This document shows, in pieces, positions 38,474-47,081 of a stretch of 64,000 nt of DNA. This DNA is from an uncultured Chlorobiaceae bacterium (GTDB lineage Bacteria; Bacteroidota; Chlorobiia; Chlorobiales; Chlorobiaceae). The translations under genes and the position numbers were made by a program. The notes below the pieces were generated by a model. That model saw only the letters and a program-made list of their open reading frames with translations, was not told where the DNA came from and ran no database searches. The stretch lies in the NCBI GenBank assembly GCA_903840935.1, contig CAIMHT010000015.1:1-64000 (forward strand), in the 5' to 3' direction. Numbering within the stretch: position 1 is the first letter of the stretch; each line of letters starts with the position of its first letter.

Positions 38474-38938
38474 TTAACGGCCAAGAGGCAAGTTGTTTTT
38501 AAGCCGACAAGCCTCTATCCTGTCCCCTGCTGCAAACACAATGTCGCCTTTTTTTTCTCTTGCCAGTGCCCGATTCTGATATGCCGTATGTAAAATCAAG
38601 CTGTTTTTTGGCTTTCGGTCAATGATTTCGCTAAAATCATTGATGGCCCCATCCAGATCACCCGTTTCAACTCTCGCCATTCCTCGGTTACCGTAGGCAT
38701 TGATGGCCTCTCGAAACCGGAGTCCAATCTTGAGTGCCATAGTATAATCCCTGACAGCATCGTTATACTCCCCACAACTGCTCCATGCGTTGCCCCGGTT
38801 ATACCAAGCCTCCGCATTGCCAGGCTCTTCCATGATAATCCTGCTGATCTCAATCGCCGTCCCCCGATATCCTCCCATCGCATCTTTCAGCACGATTTTT
38901 CCCTGTTTAAATTTCGGAAACTTCACTTGATTGACCAA
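38474..38938 (-). CDS. Tetratricopeptide-repeat protein
   Basis: Up to 154 residues containing three TPR units: NAEAWYNRGNAWSSCGEYND, then AYGNRGMARVETGDLDGAIN and AYQNRALAREKKGDI. TPRs mediate protein-protein contacts. No partner is known. The frame begins with TTG at 38938. GTG or the ATG at 38878 are alternatives. An ATG about 22 bases further upstream opens a frame one base off, so a frameshift at the N-terminus is possible. Confidence 0.65.
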   Translation of the reverse strand: MVNQVKFPKFKQGKIVLKDAMGGYRGTAIEISRIIMEEPGNAEAWYNRGNAWSSCGEYNDAVRDYTMALKIGLRFREAINAYGNRGMARVETGDLDGAINDFSEIIDRKPKNSLILHTAYQNRALAREKKGDIVFAAGDRIEACRLKNNLPLGR

Positions 38939-38971
38939 GCAGCTTCTCAGAACCCGTCATACAAAACCGTC

Positions 38972-39868
38972 TTAAACCCACTCTTCCGCCAGAGTCTCAC
39001 CCTGCAAACCTATAACAATTTTTTTGACCGGCACCTTGCGTGACGCCTTTCGAAGTGCTTCGGCAACAATCGACATCAGGCCGCCGCAACAAGGCACCTC
39101 CATAATCGCCACAGTGATCGTATTAATATGTGACAGGTCGATCATCGTGGCAAGTTTATCAACGTAAATGTCCATCTCCGAATCAAGCTTCGGACAGGCA
39201 ATTGCCAGGCTTTTGCCGTGCATGAATGAGCTGTGGAAGTTGCCGACAGCAAAAGCGGTACAGTCTGCAGCAAGCAGCAGATCTGAACCCTGATAATAGG
39301 GAGCCTGTGGAGAAACAAGGTGAAGCTGAATCGGCCACTGTCGAAGTGCGCTCTTGATGGCCACACCAGACACAGGAGCAAGCGTTCCTGCAGCAGAATG
39401 ATCTTTTACACTGAAATCAACCACTCTGCTTCCGGGACATCCCCCGCCATGAGGTGCCTTTTGGTGACCTTTATGCGACTGTTGGACGACCAAATTATCG
39501 GATAGTTCGCTATCAAGCGGGTTGGCAATTCCCTGCTCTTCAAGATAGGCAATTGCCTGCTGCACAAAATCATTTTGGCCATGATCGATAAGGTGATGCA
39601 GATGAGCGGCAATTACCTTCGGGCCGCCACGAACAATGCTTTCATGCATTACCCGTTTTTCATTATAAGGGTCAGCATCCCGGGATTCAATCTTCATTGC
39701 TCCAGTTGGGCAATGACCAATACAGGCTCCAAGACCATCGCAAAAAAGATCACTGATCAACCGGGCTTTACCGTCGATCACCTGCAATGCTCCTTCTGGA
39801 CAACCCGGAATACAGTCGCCACATCCGGTACATCGTGTTTCATCTATCGTTATAATCTGCCGTTTCAT
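38972..39868 (-). CDS. 4Fe-4S ferredoxin-domain protein with a cysteine-rich C-terminal domain
   Basis: A 298-residue protein with two [4Fe-4S] motifs at the N-terminus: CTGCGDCIPGCPEGA and the second CDGLGACIGHCPTGA, the latter with a C-x5-C-x3-CP spacing. The rest (about 100-298) has no dockable fold but carries CPKLD and VPCCGGL near the C-terminus, a pattern I know from anaerobe proteins annotated only as ferredoxin or ATP-binding. A role in electron transfer or radical protection is a guess. Confidence 0.75.
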   Translation of the reverse strand: MKRQIITIDETRCTGCGDCIPGCPEGALQVIDGKARLISDLFCDGLGACIGHCPTGAMKIESRDADPYNEKRVMHESIVRGGPKVIAAHLHHLIDHGQNDFVQQAIAYLEEQGIANPLDSELSDNLVVQQSHKGHQKAPHGGGCPGSRVVDFSVKDHSAAGTLAPVSGVAIKSALRQWPIQLHLVSPQAPYYQGSDLLLAADCTAFAVGNFHSSFMHGKSLAIACPKLDSEMDIYVDKLATMIDLSHINTITVAIMEVPCCGGLMSIVAEALRKASRKVPVKKIVIGLQGETLAEEWV

Positions 39869-40248
39869 AAGTTTCTTACACCGTTATTGTAATTTTTTGT
39901 ATGAATTGCTCATTTGTGGACACAGAACAACACCTCGAAACAGCAAACATCAACCGTGCCGCTATGGCGTTATCAATCCCTTTTGTCAGTATCTTCACGG
40001 ATATCCGCTTAATTGATATAAATATAGTATCAGTTATAACAAAAACAAATTATTTTATAAAAACCGGGCTTATATGAAATGCAGGATGAAATCCTGTCAC
40101 CTTCAAGGAGAGGTCGCAAAGCAAGGATAAGAGGGTGTTCAACAGAGGAATTGGAGAATAATAGAGGTGAAATACATAAAAAAATGGTAAACTGATTTGT
40201 TGTGAGTTCGAGAATTGCAAATTCAGGTTACCATGAGGAAATTCATCA
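39869..40248. other. Divergent spacer between ferredoxin gene and second higA
   Basis: This 380-bp gap is AT-rich next to the ferredoxin gene. A small hairpin (CAGGAT-GAA-ATCCTG, 40082-40096) lies in the middle. No HigB-type toxin can be read before higA. No RNA gene is recognised. Confidence 0.45.
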
Positions 40249-40557
40249 ATGCTTGTCAGAAAAATGTTGCCGCTTCATCCTGGAACGGTTCTGCTTGAGG
40301 ATTACCTCACCCCTATGAATCTCAGTGAAAAGAGAATTGCCGAGGATCTCTGTATTCCCGTCTGGCGCATAAATGATATTATTGCCGGAAAACGGTGTAT
40401 AACAGCCGAAACTGCTCTGCGCCTTGGCCGTTATTTTGGTACTCCGCCACAGTTCTGGTTCGGGTTGCAAATGGATTACGATCTTAAAGTGGCCCTGAAT
40501 AATGATGGCGCAAGGGTCGAGAATGAAATCAAGGCTTACGACGAGTCGAGATCATAG
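40249..40557 (+). CDS. higA: HigA-family antitoxin (XRE/HTH), second orphan
   Basis: A 102-residue HigA-type regulator: LPLHPGTVLLEDYLTP, then a helix-turn-helix (SEKRIAEDLCIPVWRIND), then AETALRLGRYFGTPPQFWF, the family end motif. GAGG lies about ten bases before the ATG. Unlike the first copy (10012), not even a toxin relic is visible upstream. It is convergent with rmuC, only 6 bp apart. It may be self-regulating, or may counter a toxin encoded elsewhere. Confidence 0.88.
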   Translation: MLVRKMLPLHPGTVLLEDYLTPMNLSEKRIAEDLCIPVWRINDIIAGKRCITAETALRLGRYFGTPPQFWFGLQMDYDLKVALNNDGARVENEIKAYDESRS

Positions 40558-40563
40558 ACATTG

Positions 40564-41559
40564 TTACTCGTTCTCGAAAGTATCACTTTCCACTTCAGCA
40601 GCAAGTTCCTGTGCTATCTGGCGGCTTACCTTTGCTCCGAGCTTGCGAATCTCCTCAATCCGTCCCGCCAAATTTCTCCGTCCCTCTTTCAGGCGTTTAA
40701 GAGCGAGGTCAAACGACTCTGATACTCCTGAAAGTTTTTTATGTGCATCAATCATGGCTTCAAAAACAAGAACAGCCTGATCATAAATCTTTCCAGCCTT
40801 TTCAGCAATAAGCTCGGCATTACGGTTCTCATTCTCCCGCCGCCAGATCTGTGCAATCAACTTGAGCGTGATCATCAGCGTTGTTGGACCACACAAAACC
40901 ACACTTTTGCCGGCAAGATCATACATTAATTCGGGATCACCCTGCATGGCCGCCTGCCATGCAGATTCGAGAGGAATACACATGATGATAAAATCGAGCG
41001 TCCGGTTGCCGCCGATTCCGCAGTACTCTTTTGACTGCACATGCTCCCGGAGTGCCGTCTGCCGTTGCGTTTCTTCATCAAAGCTGCAGAAACGCTCATA
41101 AGCGGCCAGTGACACTTTGGAATCGACGATCACCGCTTTGTCATCAGGTAGCAACACCATGAAATCCGGGCGTTTAAGTAAACCGTCCTCTCCCCGAAAG
41201 CCCTCCTGCACCATATATTCACGCCCTTTTACGAGCCCTGAGGATTCAAAGATCCTCTCAATAATTATCTCGCCCCACTCCCCCTGCTTTTTTGTGTCGC
41301 CCTTTATAGCTCGTGCCAGCATGTTTGCCTCATCACTCACTCTGCCACTGAGCTCCTGCAATTGGCGCACAGCCTGTTCTGTATCACTATGATGCACCTC
41401 GTCAACCCTTCTCCGAAAAGAGTCAAGCTGTTCGCGCAAGGGTTGCAGAATTCCGGCCATGCGTTCGCGGTTTTCCAAACCAAGTACCCTTCCTCGCTCC
41501 TCGAAAATGGCGTTTGTGAGAGGATGAAAAACCTTGTTTTTGTGGCACATACGACTCAT
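40564..41559 (-). CDS. rmuC: RmuC-family DNA recombination protein, N-terminally short
   Basis: A 331-residue RmuC-domain protein. ILQPLREQLDSFRRRVDEVH, then QGEWGEIIIERIFESSGL, the PDFMVLLPDDKAVIVDSKVS motif of the nuclease-like core and VVLCGPTTLMITLKLIAQIW are all present. RmuC limits inversion at short inverted repeats. E. coli RmuC is about 475 residues with a membrane helix and a long coiled coil, and here both are missing. The ATG at 41559 sits only about 100 bp from tRNA-Cys, leaving no room for them. This is either a shortened gene or a natural soluble variant. Confidence 0.75.
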   Translation of the reverse strand: MSRMCHKNKVFHPLTNAIFEERGRVLGLENRERMAGILQPLREQLDSFRRRVDEVHHSDTEQAVRQLQELSGRVSDEANMLARAIKGDTKKQGEWGEIIIERIFESSGLVKGREYMVQEGFRGEDGLLKRPDFMVLLPDDKAVIVDSKVSLAAYERFCSFDEETQRQTALREHVQSKEYCGIGGNRTLDFIIMCIPLESAWQAAMQGDPELMYDLAGKSVVLCGPTTLMITLKLIAQIWRRENENRNAELIAEKAGKIYDQAVLVFEAMIDAHKKLSGVSESFDLALKRLKEGRRNLAGRIEEIRKLGAKVSRQIAQELAAEVESDTFENE

Positions 41560-41657
41560 ATAACGATAATAATAATGTTTATCTGTTGAAGCAACAAATA
41601 AGGGTCTGCCCCGATTTGCAAAGAATAACTTTTTTCTTACCTTAACACTCCCGTGAT

Positions 41658-41728
41658 GGCGAAGTGGCCGAGTGGTTAGGCAGAGGTCTGCAAAACCTTG
41701 TACAGCGGTTCGAGTCCGCTCTTCGCCT
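41658..41728 (+). tRNA. tRNA-Cys (anticodon GCA)
   Basis: A 71-nt cloverleaf: acceptor arms GGCGAAG (41658-41664) and CTTCGCC (41721-41727) pair fully, the D arm carries AGTGGTTAGG, the anticodon loop is CTGCAAA with GCA, and the T arm is GCGGTTCGAGTCCGC. The CCA end is not encoded. A strong terminator follows within 10 bp. Confidence 0.96.
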
Positions 41729-41734
41729 CAAGCA

Positions 41735-41769
41735 ACAAAAAAAGCCTGCGTGATGCAGGCTTTTTTTGT
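41735..41769. terminator. Bidirectional intrinsic terminator after tRNA-Cys
   Basis: ACAAAAAAAGCCTGC / GCAGGCTTTTTTTGT pair over 15 bp around the loop GTGAT. The A-run and T-run make it effective on both strands, so it ends the tRNA transcript (plus) and the five-gene sugar operon (minus, stop at 41790). Confidence 0.88.
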
Positions 41770-41789
41770 ATTAACAACTCCCCTCCTCG

Positions 41790-42947
41790 CTATCCGATTT
41801 TTTTTGAACCGGAGACGATGGCCTGAACAAGCTTCTCAATCGTTACGTCATCCATCAGTACAGGAATGTTCAGACAGATACTGCTGCGCAGCATGATACC
41901 GGTTTTCGGCCAGAGCGCTTCAAGATCGGCATCGCGGTACCGGTCATATTCTCCAAGAAGGTGTCCCCATACCCCGGCATAGTGCCAGTCGAGCGCTTCA
42001 GGCAGAATCTTGGTACCGAAACCATGTTCCATCAGGTGTGCTTCAAACTGCAGGGCTGCTTCACGATCCCTGACCCTGAAAATAAGGGTATCTCCCTGTG
42101 AGCCAGCTTCATCACTGAAAGGTCTGAAGATAAGGTTGTCAAGATGACGGATTGACTCCTTGATTTTCTTTTTGTTCTCTCTTGATTTTGAAAGAATGGC
42201 ATCAATTTTTGCAAGCTGTGCCAGTCCGATTGCCGCAGTCACTTCACTGAGTCGCAAGTTAAGCCCTTTTGAGCGTCTGGGATCTTTACCTCTCGGTAAA
42301 CCGGGCTGGTGCATGTGACCATGGTCAGAGAACTCCGCTGCGCGGTCATAGATCTCTTTGTCGTTGGTTACAATGATTCCGCCCTCACCGGTGTGAAGCG
42401 TCTTGCCTGCATCAAAGGAGAATGAGGCAACACTCCCGAAAGTGCCAAGTTTCCGGCCTTTGAAAGTGGCTCCAAGCGCTTGTGCAGCATCCTCAATCAA
42501 TATCAGGCCATGCTTGCGGCAAAGCGCAGACAGCTCATCCATTTTTGGTGAAGCCCACATGGGAATTGCCACCACGGCTTTCGTGGCTGGTGTAATAGCT
42601 TTTTCAACCTCAAGCGGGTCAAGATGATAGGTTTCATCAAGCTCAACCGGCACGGGCAGAGCGCCAAGCGCACTGATAGCCTCGACTGGAGCGATAAAGG
42701 TCCATGCTGTTGTGATAACCTCATCACCAGGGCCAATTCCTGCACCAGCAAGGGCGCAATGGATTGCAGCGGTACCGGAAGAGACCGCATGGGCATACTT
42801 TACACCCATCCATGCAGCAAATTTCTCCTCAAACTCCCTTGCCTTGTAATTGCCACCGCCGTAACGGTATAAATTGACTTTTTCGTGACTGAAAAGCTCC
42901 TGTATTTCAGCCAATTCCTCACTTCCGATCAGTTCTGCGCCAGCCAT
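41790..42947 (-). CDS. DegT/DnrJ/EryC1 aminotransferase, KdnA-like
   Basis: A 385-residue PLP enzyme that would transaminate a keto- or aldo-sugar. Motifs: SSGTAAIHCALAGAGIGPGD, LIEDAAQALGATFKG, the PLP lysine in SFDAGKTLHTGEGG, and GLNLRLSEVTAAIGLAQL. The stretch AEFSDHGHMH before it is the same as I remember from Shewanella KdnA (FSDHGH), which makes 8-amino-Kdo. The gene lies directly after an Fe-alcohol dehydrogenase gene, the arrangement seen with KdnB-KdnA. Substrate assignment is inference. The family also includes many NDP-sugar aminotransferases. Confidence 0.8.
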   Translation of the reverse strand: MAGAELIGSEELAEIQELFSHEKVNLYRYGGGNYKAREFEEKFAAWMGVKYAHAVSSGTAAIHCALAGAGIGPGDEVITTAWTFIAPVEAISALGALPVPVELDETYHLDPLEVEKAITPATKAVVAIPMWASPKMDELSALCRKHGLILIEDAAQALGATFKGRKLGTFGSVASFSFDAGKTLHTGEGGIIVTNDKEIYDRAAEFSDHGHMHQPGLPRGKDPRRSKGLNLRLSEVTAAIGLAQLAKIDAILSKSRENKKKIKESIRHLDNLIFRPFSDEAGSQGDTLIFRVRDREAALQFEAHLMEHGFGTKILPEALDWHYAGVWGHLLGEYDRYRDADLEALWPKTGIMLRSSICLNIPVLMDDVTIEKLVQAIVSGSKKIG

Positions 42948-42969
42948 AATAGGTATCCCGCTCTTTTTT

Positions 42970-44100
42970 TTAGGTTAATTGAGTAACAACAGCCAGTGCT
43001 GATTCTTCAGTAAATGCAACCGGATTACCCGAAAAAGAGCCTTTCAGGGCTTCTGATGCGTTACGGGCAAATTCGGCTACATTACCCTTTCCATACCCGT
43101 AAGGGACAAGTGAAGGAATCTGAAGTTGCCGATAGAGTTCATCCATCTCTTCAAGCAGTTCGACCGTAGCCTCTCTGGGCGAAGGGGTTGAACGCATGGG
43201 ATTAAGGAGTGCATATTTTTCATATCCGTGAAGGTGGTTATAGCGCATTACCTCCTTGAGAAAAATCGCGCCGGCAAGACCGTGCGGTACACGGTGTTTT
43301 ACGCCGAGATAGTAGGCAAAACCATTGGTCGGACCATCTCCGGAGTTCATGAGTGCTGCCGTGCCACAGACACTGCCAATGGCAAGATCAAGTCGCGACT
43401 CTGCCCGATCAAGCTGGTTTTGTTGTAACGCATAAAAGGTTCGCTGGAATCCCTCTACAGCAAAAATCCTGCTCAAAGCGGTATGCTTTATCGAACCGAA
43501 ACTGTCAACGCAATGCACAAGACTGTCCATAGCCGACGCAATAACGCTTTCAAGAGGTGCCGTCATGGAGAGTTGCGGATCAATAACAGCTTTTTTGGGG
43601 AAATTCTTCCGGCTGTTAATGCCAAGCTTGCGCCCCTCGACTTCATCAATAAAGACCGCATTAAAGCTGATTTCCGCCCCACTTCCAAGAAGGGAGGGTA
43701 CCGTTACAAGCGGCAGAGGATCGTTCACACCGGAAGGAAATCCTTTGAGCGAAAGAGCCGGGACGGTGTTGGTCATAAGCAGTGCAACCCCTTTGCCAAG
43801 ATCAAGGGTACTGCCTCCGCCTATGGCAACTATGGCGTCAGGTGGATTACTTCGGAAAAATTCAGCCACCGTTTCAAGATGGGTATAGGTCGGCTCTCCG
43901 CCGAATTCGTTGCAATAGAGCACGGCATTGGGATATCCCGAGGTGATGTTCCTCAATACCTCCTGAAAATAGAGCGTTCCGGCTATGTTGGCATCATAGA
44001 CAATGCCAGGCTTCTTCACCGATAATTGTGCCAGATGCTCATTCAGCTTCAGTGCCTCGTTAACCCCGATAACAAGATCGGTAGATAAAAAAAAATTCAT
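42970..44100 (-). CDS. Iron-containing alcohol dehydrogenase, KdnB-like
   Basis: A 376-residue group III alcohol dehydrogenase: AIVAIGGGSTLDLGKGVALL for NAD(P), TVPSLLGSGAEISFNAVF, and metal-ligand stretches MDSLVHCVDSFGS and HRVPHGLAGAIFL. KdnB oxidises the C8 hydroxyl of Kdo so that KdnA can aminate it. The adjacent KdnA-like gene (22 bp downstream) suggests the same two-step oxidation and amination, on Kdo or on a related acid. Family members also act on small alcohols, so the substrate is inferred. Confidence 0.78.
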   Translation of the reverse strand: MNFFLSTDLVIGVNEALKLNEHLAQLSVKKPGIVYDANIAGTLYFQEVLRNITSGYPNAVLYCNEFGGEPTYTHLETVAEFFRSNPPDAIVAIGGGSTLDLGKGVALLMTNTVPALSLKGFPSGVNDPLPLVTVPSLLGSGAEISFNAVFIDEVEGRKLGINSRKNFPKKAVIDPQLSMTAPLESVIASAMDSLVHCVDSFGSIKHTALSRIFAVEGFQRTFYALQQNQLDRAESRLDLAIGSVCGTAALMNSGDGPTNGFAYYLGVKHRVPHGLAGAIFLKEVMRYNHLHGYEKYALLNPMRSTPSPREATVELLEEMDELYRQLQIPSLVPYGYGKGNVAEFARNASEALKGSFSGNPVAFTEESALAVVTQLT

Positions 44101-44112
44101 AAAATCAGTATT

Positions 44113-44826
44113 CTAATGGTTCTGTTGATTTGTATCCTGAATGCCCAATTTTTTTTTATACAAGTAATACTCAATCAAATCTATTTCCTCGACCGTATCA
44201 ATCTCCCAAGTTTGCCAGAACTCCATTTCATAGGTAGAGAGCTTTTGACCGATTCTGTTGCCATAAGTAACAAGAGTTTCAGGCTTGAAAATATAGATCG
44301 AGCCATTTTCAATGAACTGCGTTGGGCGATCCTGTCGCATACCGCGATTGCGGTAATCAAAATTGACACTCTTCCACTTCCCTTCCCTTGATTCCCACAA
44401 GGTAAGATCATCGGCTCTGGTGACTGAAATGAGCGAATCAGCTTCTTCCCTAAAAAACAGTTCTACCGCACGATCAATATCTCCCGGCTTCCGCAAGGGT
44501 GAGGTGGCTTGAAGAAAGACAATGGTACTGAGCGGCATATTGTACTCCCGTTCAATAACCCCTGCGGCATGCAAGAGAGCCGATTCTGAGCTTGCCTTGT
44601 CGCCGGCAAGTTCCGCAGGGCGCACAATTACCTCCGCACCATACTCAGAAGCAACTTTTGCTATCACCTCGTCGTCCGTTGTCACAAAGACTTTTTCAAT
44701 GCTTGTCGATGTCAATGCCTGCAAAACAGTCCACGCCAACAAGGGTTTTCCTGCCACGGGATAAATATTTTTCTCTTTCAGCCCTTTCGATCCGCCTCTT
44801 GCCGGAATGATTGCTACGGTGTGCAT
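44113..44826 (-). CDS. CMP-sugar synthetase of the NeuA type
   Basis: A 237-residue cytidylyltransferase: [20 protein letters not shown] at the N-terminus, [12 protein letters not shown], and [17 protein letters not shown]. This is the acylneuraminate/legionaminate/pseudaminate class, rather than the KdsB class. It would attach CMP to a ulosonic acid. No NeuB-type synthase is in the window. Together with the KdnB/KdnA-like genes it suggests activation of an amino-ulosonic acid made from an acid of the general pool. Confidence 0.85.
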   Translation of the reverse strand: MHTVAIIPARGGSKGLKEKNIYPVAGKPLLAWTVLQALTSTSIEKVFVTTDDEVIAKVASEYGAEVIVRPAELAGDKASSESALLHAAGVIEREYNMPLSTIVFLQATSPLRKPGDIDRAVELFFREEADSLISVTRADDLTLWESREGKWKSVNFDYRNRGMRQDRPTQFIENGSIYIFKPETLVTYGNRIGQKLSTYEMEFWQTWEIDTVEEIDLIEYYLYKKKLGIQDTNQQNH

Positions 44827-44848
44827 AATGAATAGTTGTTCTTTGTTG

Positions 44849-45805
44849 TCACCCCTCTATTACCTGCCGGCAGACATCAGCGATTTTTTTTGCTGCAGAT
44901 TTATTCTGTAACGGCGTCAGCGCTTTTAACTCTTCAGGGGGCAGGCTGCAATGCACAATTTTGTTAAGGGCGGATGCCACAAAAATGGTCGATGAAAACT
45001 GTGCTATCAACATCATAGAGTTGGCTATCATCTCTTCGGTTTTTCCTTCACTGAAAACAAGGCTCCGGGGAGCGTAGCGTTCAATTTCCCTTGTCGCCCG
45101 TTCGATATTTTCATTGGGATGCAATTTGAAAAGAAGCTGACGGCCATCGGCTATTTCAAGATACTTTCTGATGTTTTTGAGGCGATTTTCGTAAATAAAC
45201 GTTTCACGGTTATCCGATGTACAAACAAGCACGTAATCGTGCCAGGCAAAATCGTTCTGAAGATACTGTTCGCAATTGTCAAAGTTTGGAATGCTTGTCA
45301 CCTCAATCTTTGCCGGACTTACCCCTTTGCGGATAAACAGATTACGATAGCCTTCACTGGCAACACAAAACTTTTCATAGGCATCAGATAACCCCGTAGT
45401 GGCCGTACCCGCAATCCAGCGAGGCATCCACTGGAAGTTTCGTGCAAGATGATAGAGAAGAGTTTCCGGTTCAGTCATTCCTTCCTGTACCAGCACAATT
45501 TTTTTTCGCCGGATATGTTTCGGTACAATAAGATCCGTACAGGTCACCACTAAATCATAAGCATGCGCAAGACCTCCAATATCAAGTTTCAGATGGTTGT
45601 GACGCAGATAATGAAGTGTACGCTCCGACCGCTTGCGGCCCATGATCGTAAACTCAAGAAGTCCTCGGTCACTTGCAGATCCGAGGAGACCATCACTGAA
45701 AAACGGAGAAAAATACTGCTCATAATCGGTCAGAAACCCAGCGATCTGATGCATCTGGGTGGTCTGGTTCATCGAACCGCAAATAAATAATACTTTCTTT
45801 TTCAT
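44849..45805 (-). CDS. Putative GT-B-fold glycosyltransferase
   Basis: A 318-residue protein without a named family. [18 protein letters not shown] resembles the start of UDP-GlcNAc epimerase/GT-B proteins, and the C-terminal half has [10 protein letters not shown], then [20 protein letters not shown], the pattern of a GT-B or CDP-glycerol-type donor site. It could use the CMP-sugar made by the neighbour. It overlaps the flippase-like gene by 4 bp (ATGA). Confidence 0.6.
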   Translation of the reverse strand: MKKKVLFICGSMNQTTQMHQIAGFLTDYEQYFSPFFSDGLLGSASDRGLLEFTIMGRKRSERTLHYLRHNHLKLDIGGLAHAYDLVVTCTDLIVPKHIRRKKIVLVQEGMTEPETLLYHLARNFQWMPRWIAGTATTGLSDAYEKFCVASEGYRNLFIRKGVSPAKIEVTSIPNFDNCEQYLQNDFAWHDYVLVCTSDNRETFIYENRLKNIRKYLEIADGRQLLFKLHPNENIERATREIERYAPRSLVFSEGKTEEMIANSMMLIAQFSSTIFVASALNKIVHCSLPPEELKALTPLQNKSAAKKIADVCRQVIEG

Positions 45806-46863
45806 AACTCTCCGTTCTTCACCCCTTCCGCATCATGCAGATGAACCCCTGAAAAAAACATGACACCATAACCGAAACTGTACCAGAGTAGCTCCTTGAA
45901 TCGCCTCAAAAGGACAAATGCGCCATAATCAGCGAAATTATGCATGCCGAGCGCTTGAAAAAAGAGACGATACCCTAACTCCTGTACTCCGAGTCCTGAT
46001 GGGATGAAAAAAAAGAGAGCCCGGAGCATGGTAATTGTTGTATCCATTGCAAGCACCTGTAAAAAAGAGAGCTCGACACCAAGCAATCGCAGAATAATAT
46101 AACTTTCAAGTGCAAGCATGAACCATGCAAGAATATAAATGAGTAATACAAAAAGCAGCCTGCCAGCAAAAGGCGCGTCAAAACTCTTCAACTCCTCATC
46201 GGTATCAAGAAATCCCGCCTCCTTTGCAAGCAACCATGTCTTCACCTTTTTGAATGGCACCAACATCAAAAATCTATGCACATTCTGTGCAGCGTTTCCG
46301 TTAAGCAAAAGAAAAAGTGAAAAGAGAAAAATGAGAAAAACCATTGTACCAGCTCCAACCATAATATAACCAAGCACAGCAAAGGGAAATATCGGAATGG
46401 AAACTGCCTGCAGAAGCGAAAAACCGGCCATGGCACCGATAATGGTATAAAGTCCCTGTGCCACACCAAGCATGAGTTTGCGCACAGCGACACTTGCAAC
46501 GCCTGCAGGAAGTGGAATTCCAATAAATCGGTGACAAAGAAAAGGACGAAGAGGTTCGCCGACAGCCATCCCTGCCGGAAGTGTCATGGATATGGTTTCG
46601 GTTATAAACTGTATTCTCAGCAGTTTTGAAAATGATATTGCTGTTATGCTTGGAGGAAAAACTCTTATCCATGCAAACGTTTCCAAAAGATGAAGCATCA
46701 GAAATGGCAAGAGGATAAATGCCGAGGAAAAGCCAATTGAGGAGATCCGCCCAATCACACCAGCAAAATCAATTTGACGAAACTGAAACACAACCAGGGC
46801 AATACCAAGAGCAAGACCAATATAACCGACCAGAGTACTGCTGGCTTTTTTCGTCAAACCCAT
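45802..46863 (-). CDS. Multispan membrane protein of the flippase-like (LPG synthase TM / UPF0104) family
   Basis: A 353-residue hydrophobic protein with about 8 helices. LPAGMAVGEPLRPFLCHRF is the conserved cytoplasmic loop of this family, and FIPSGLGVQELGYRLFFQA the other signature. Relatives move or build lipid-linked or surface sugars, or have lysyl-PG synthase-like cores. It is the first gene of the five-gene operon and would deliver the product to the envelope (inference). Confidence 0.75.
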   Translation of the reverse strand: MGLTKKASSTLVGYIGLALGIALVVFQFRQIDFAGVIGRISSIGFSSAFILLPFLMLHLLETFAWIRVFPPSITAISFSKLLRIQFITETISMTLPAGMAVGEPLRPFLCHRFIGIPLPAGVASVAVRKLMLGVAQGLYTIIGAMAGFSLLQAVSIPIFPFAVLGYIMVGAGTMVFLIFLFSLFLLLNGNAAQNVHRFLMLVPFKKVKTWLLAKEAGFLDTDEELKSFDAPFAGRLLFVLLIYILAWFMLALESYIILRLLGVELSFLQVLAMDTTITMLRALFFFIPSGLGVQELGYRLFFQALGMHNFADYGAFVLLRRFKELLWYSFGYGVMFFSGVHLHDAEGVKNGEL

Positions 46864-46890
46864 AAAGAATCAGGAAACAAAGCTAAAAAA

Positions 46891-46919
46891 AACATAAAAA
46901 TCATTTTCACAATTTGCAA
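46891..46919 (-). promoter_or_regulatory. Candidate promoter of the sugar operon
   Basis: On the minus strand, TTGCAA (46919-46914) and TATGTT (46896-46891) are spaced by 17 bp. Transcription would start near 46884, about 20 nt before the flippase ATG. Confidence 0.45.
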
Positions 46920-47081
46920 AGATAAGAATGTATGGTTAAATATTTATCATTCATTGAAATTGCCACAAATGAACTGCCCGGGGAGCTGAGTCAAAGAAAA
47001 TTATCTACGTAGACGCTCCGGTGAAATCCTTGGCTGTTTTCCCTTTGAGGGATATCTTCCACAAGAAAAAATCTTGCTCTG

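Noticed and set aside
40040-40248. Possible HigB toxin before the second higA
   Set aside because: No frame shows the HigB core or the usual IVDYH end. Only short open stretches exist.
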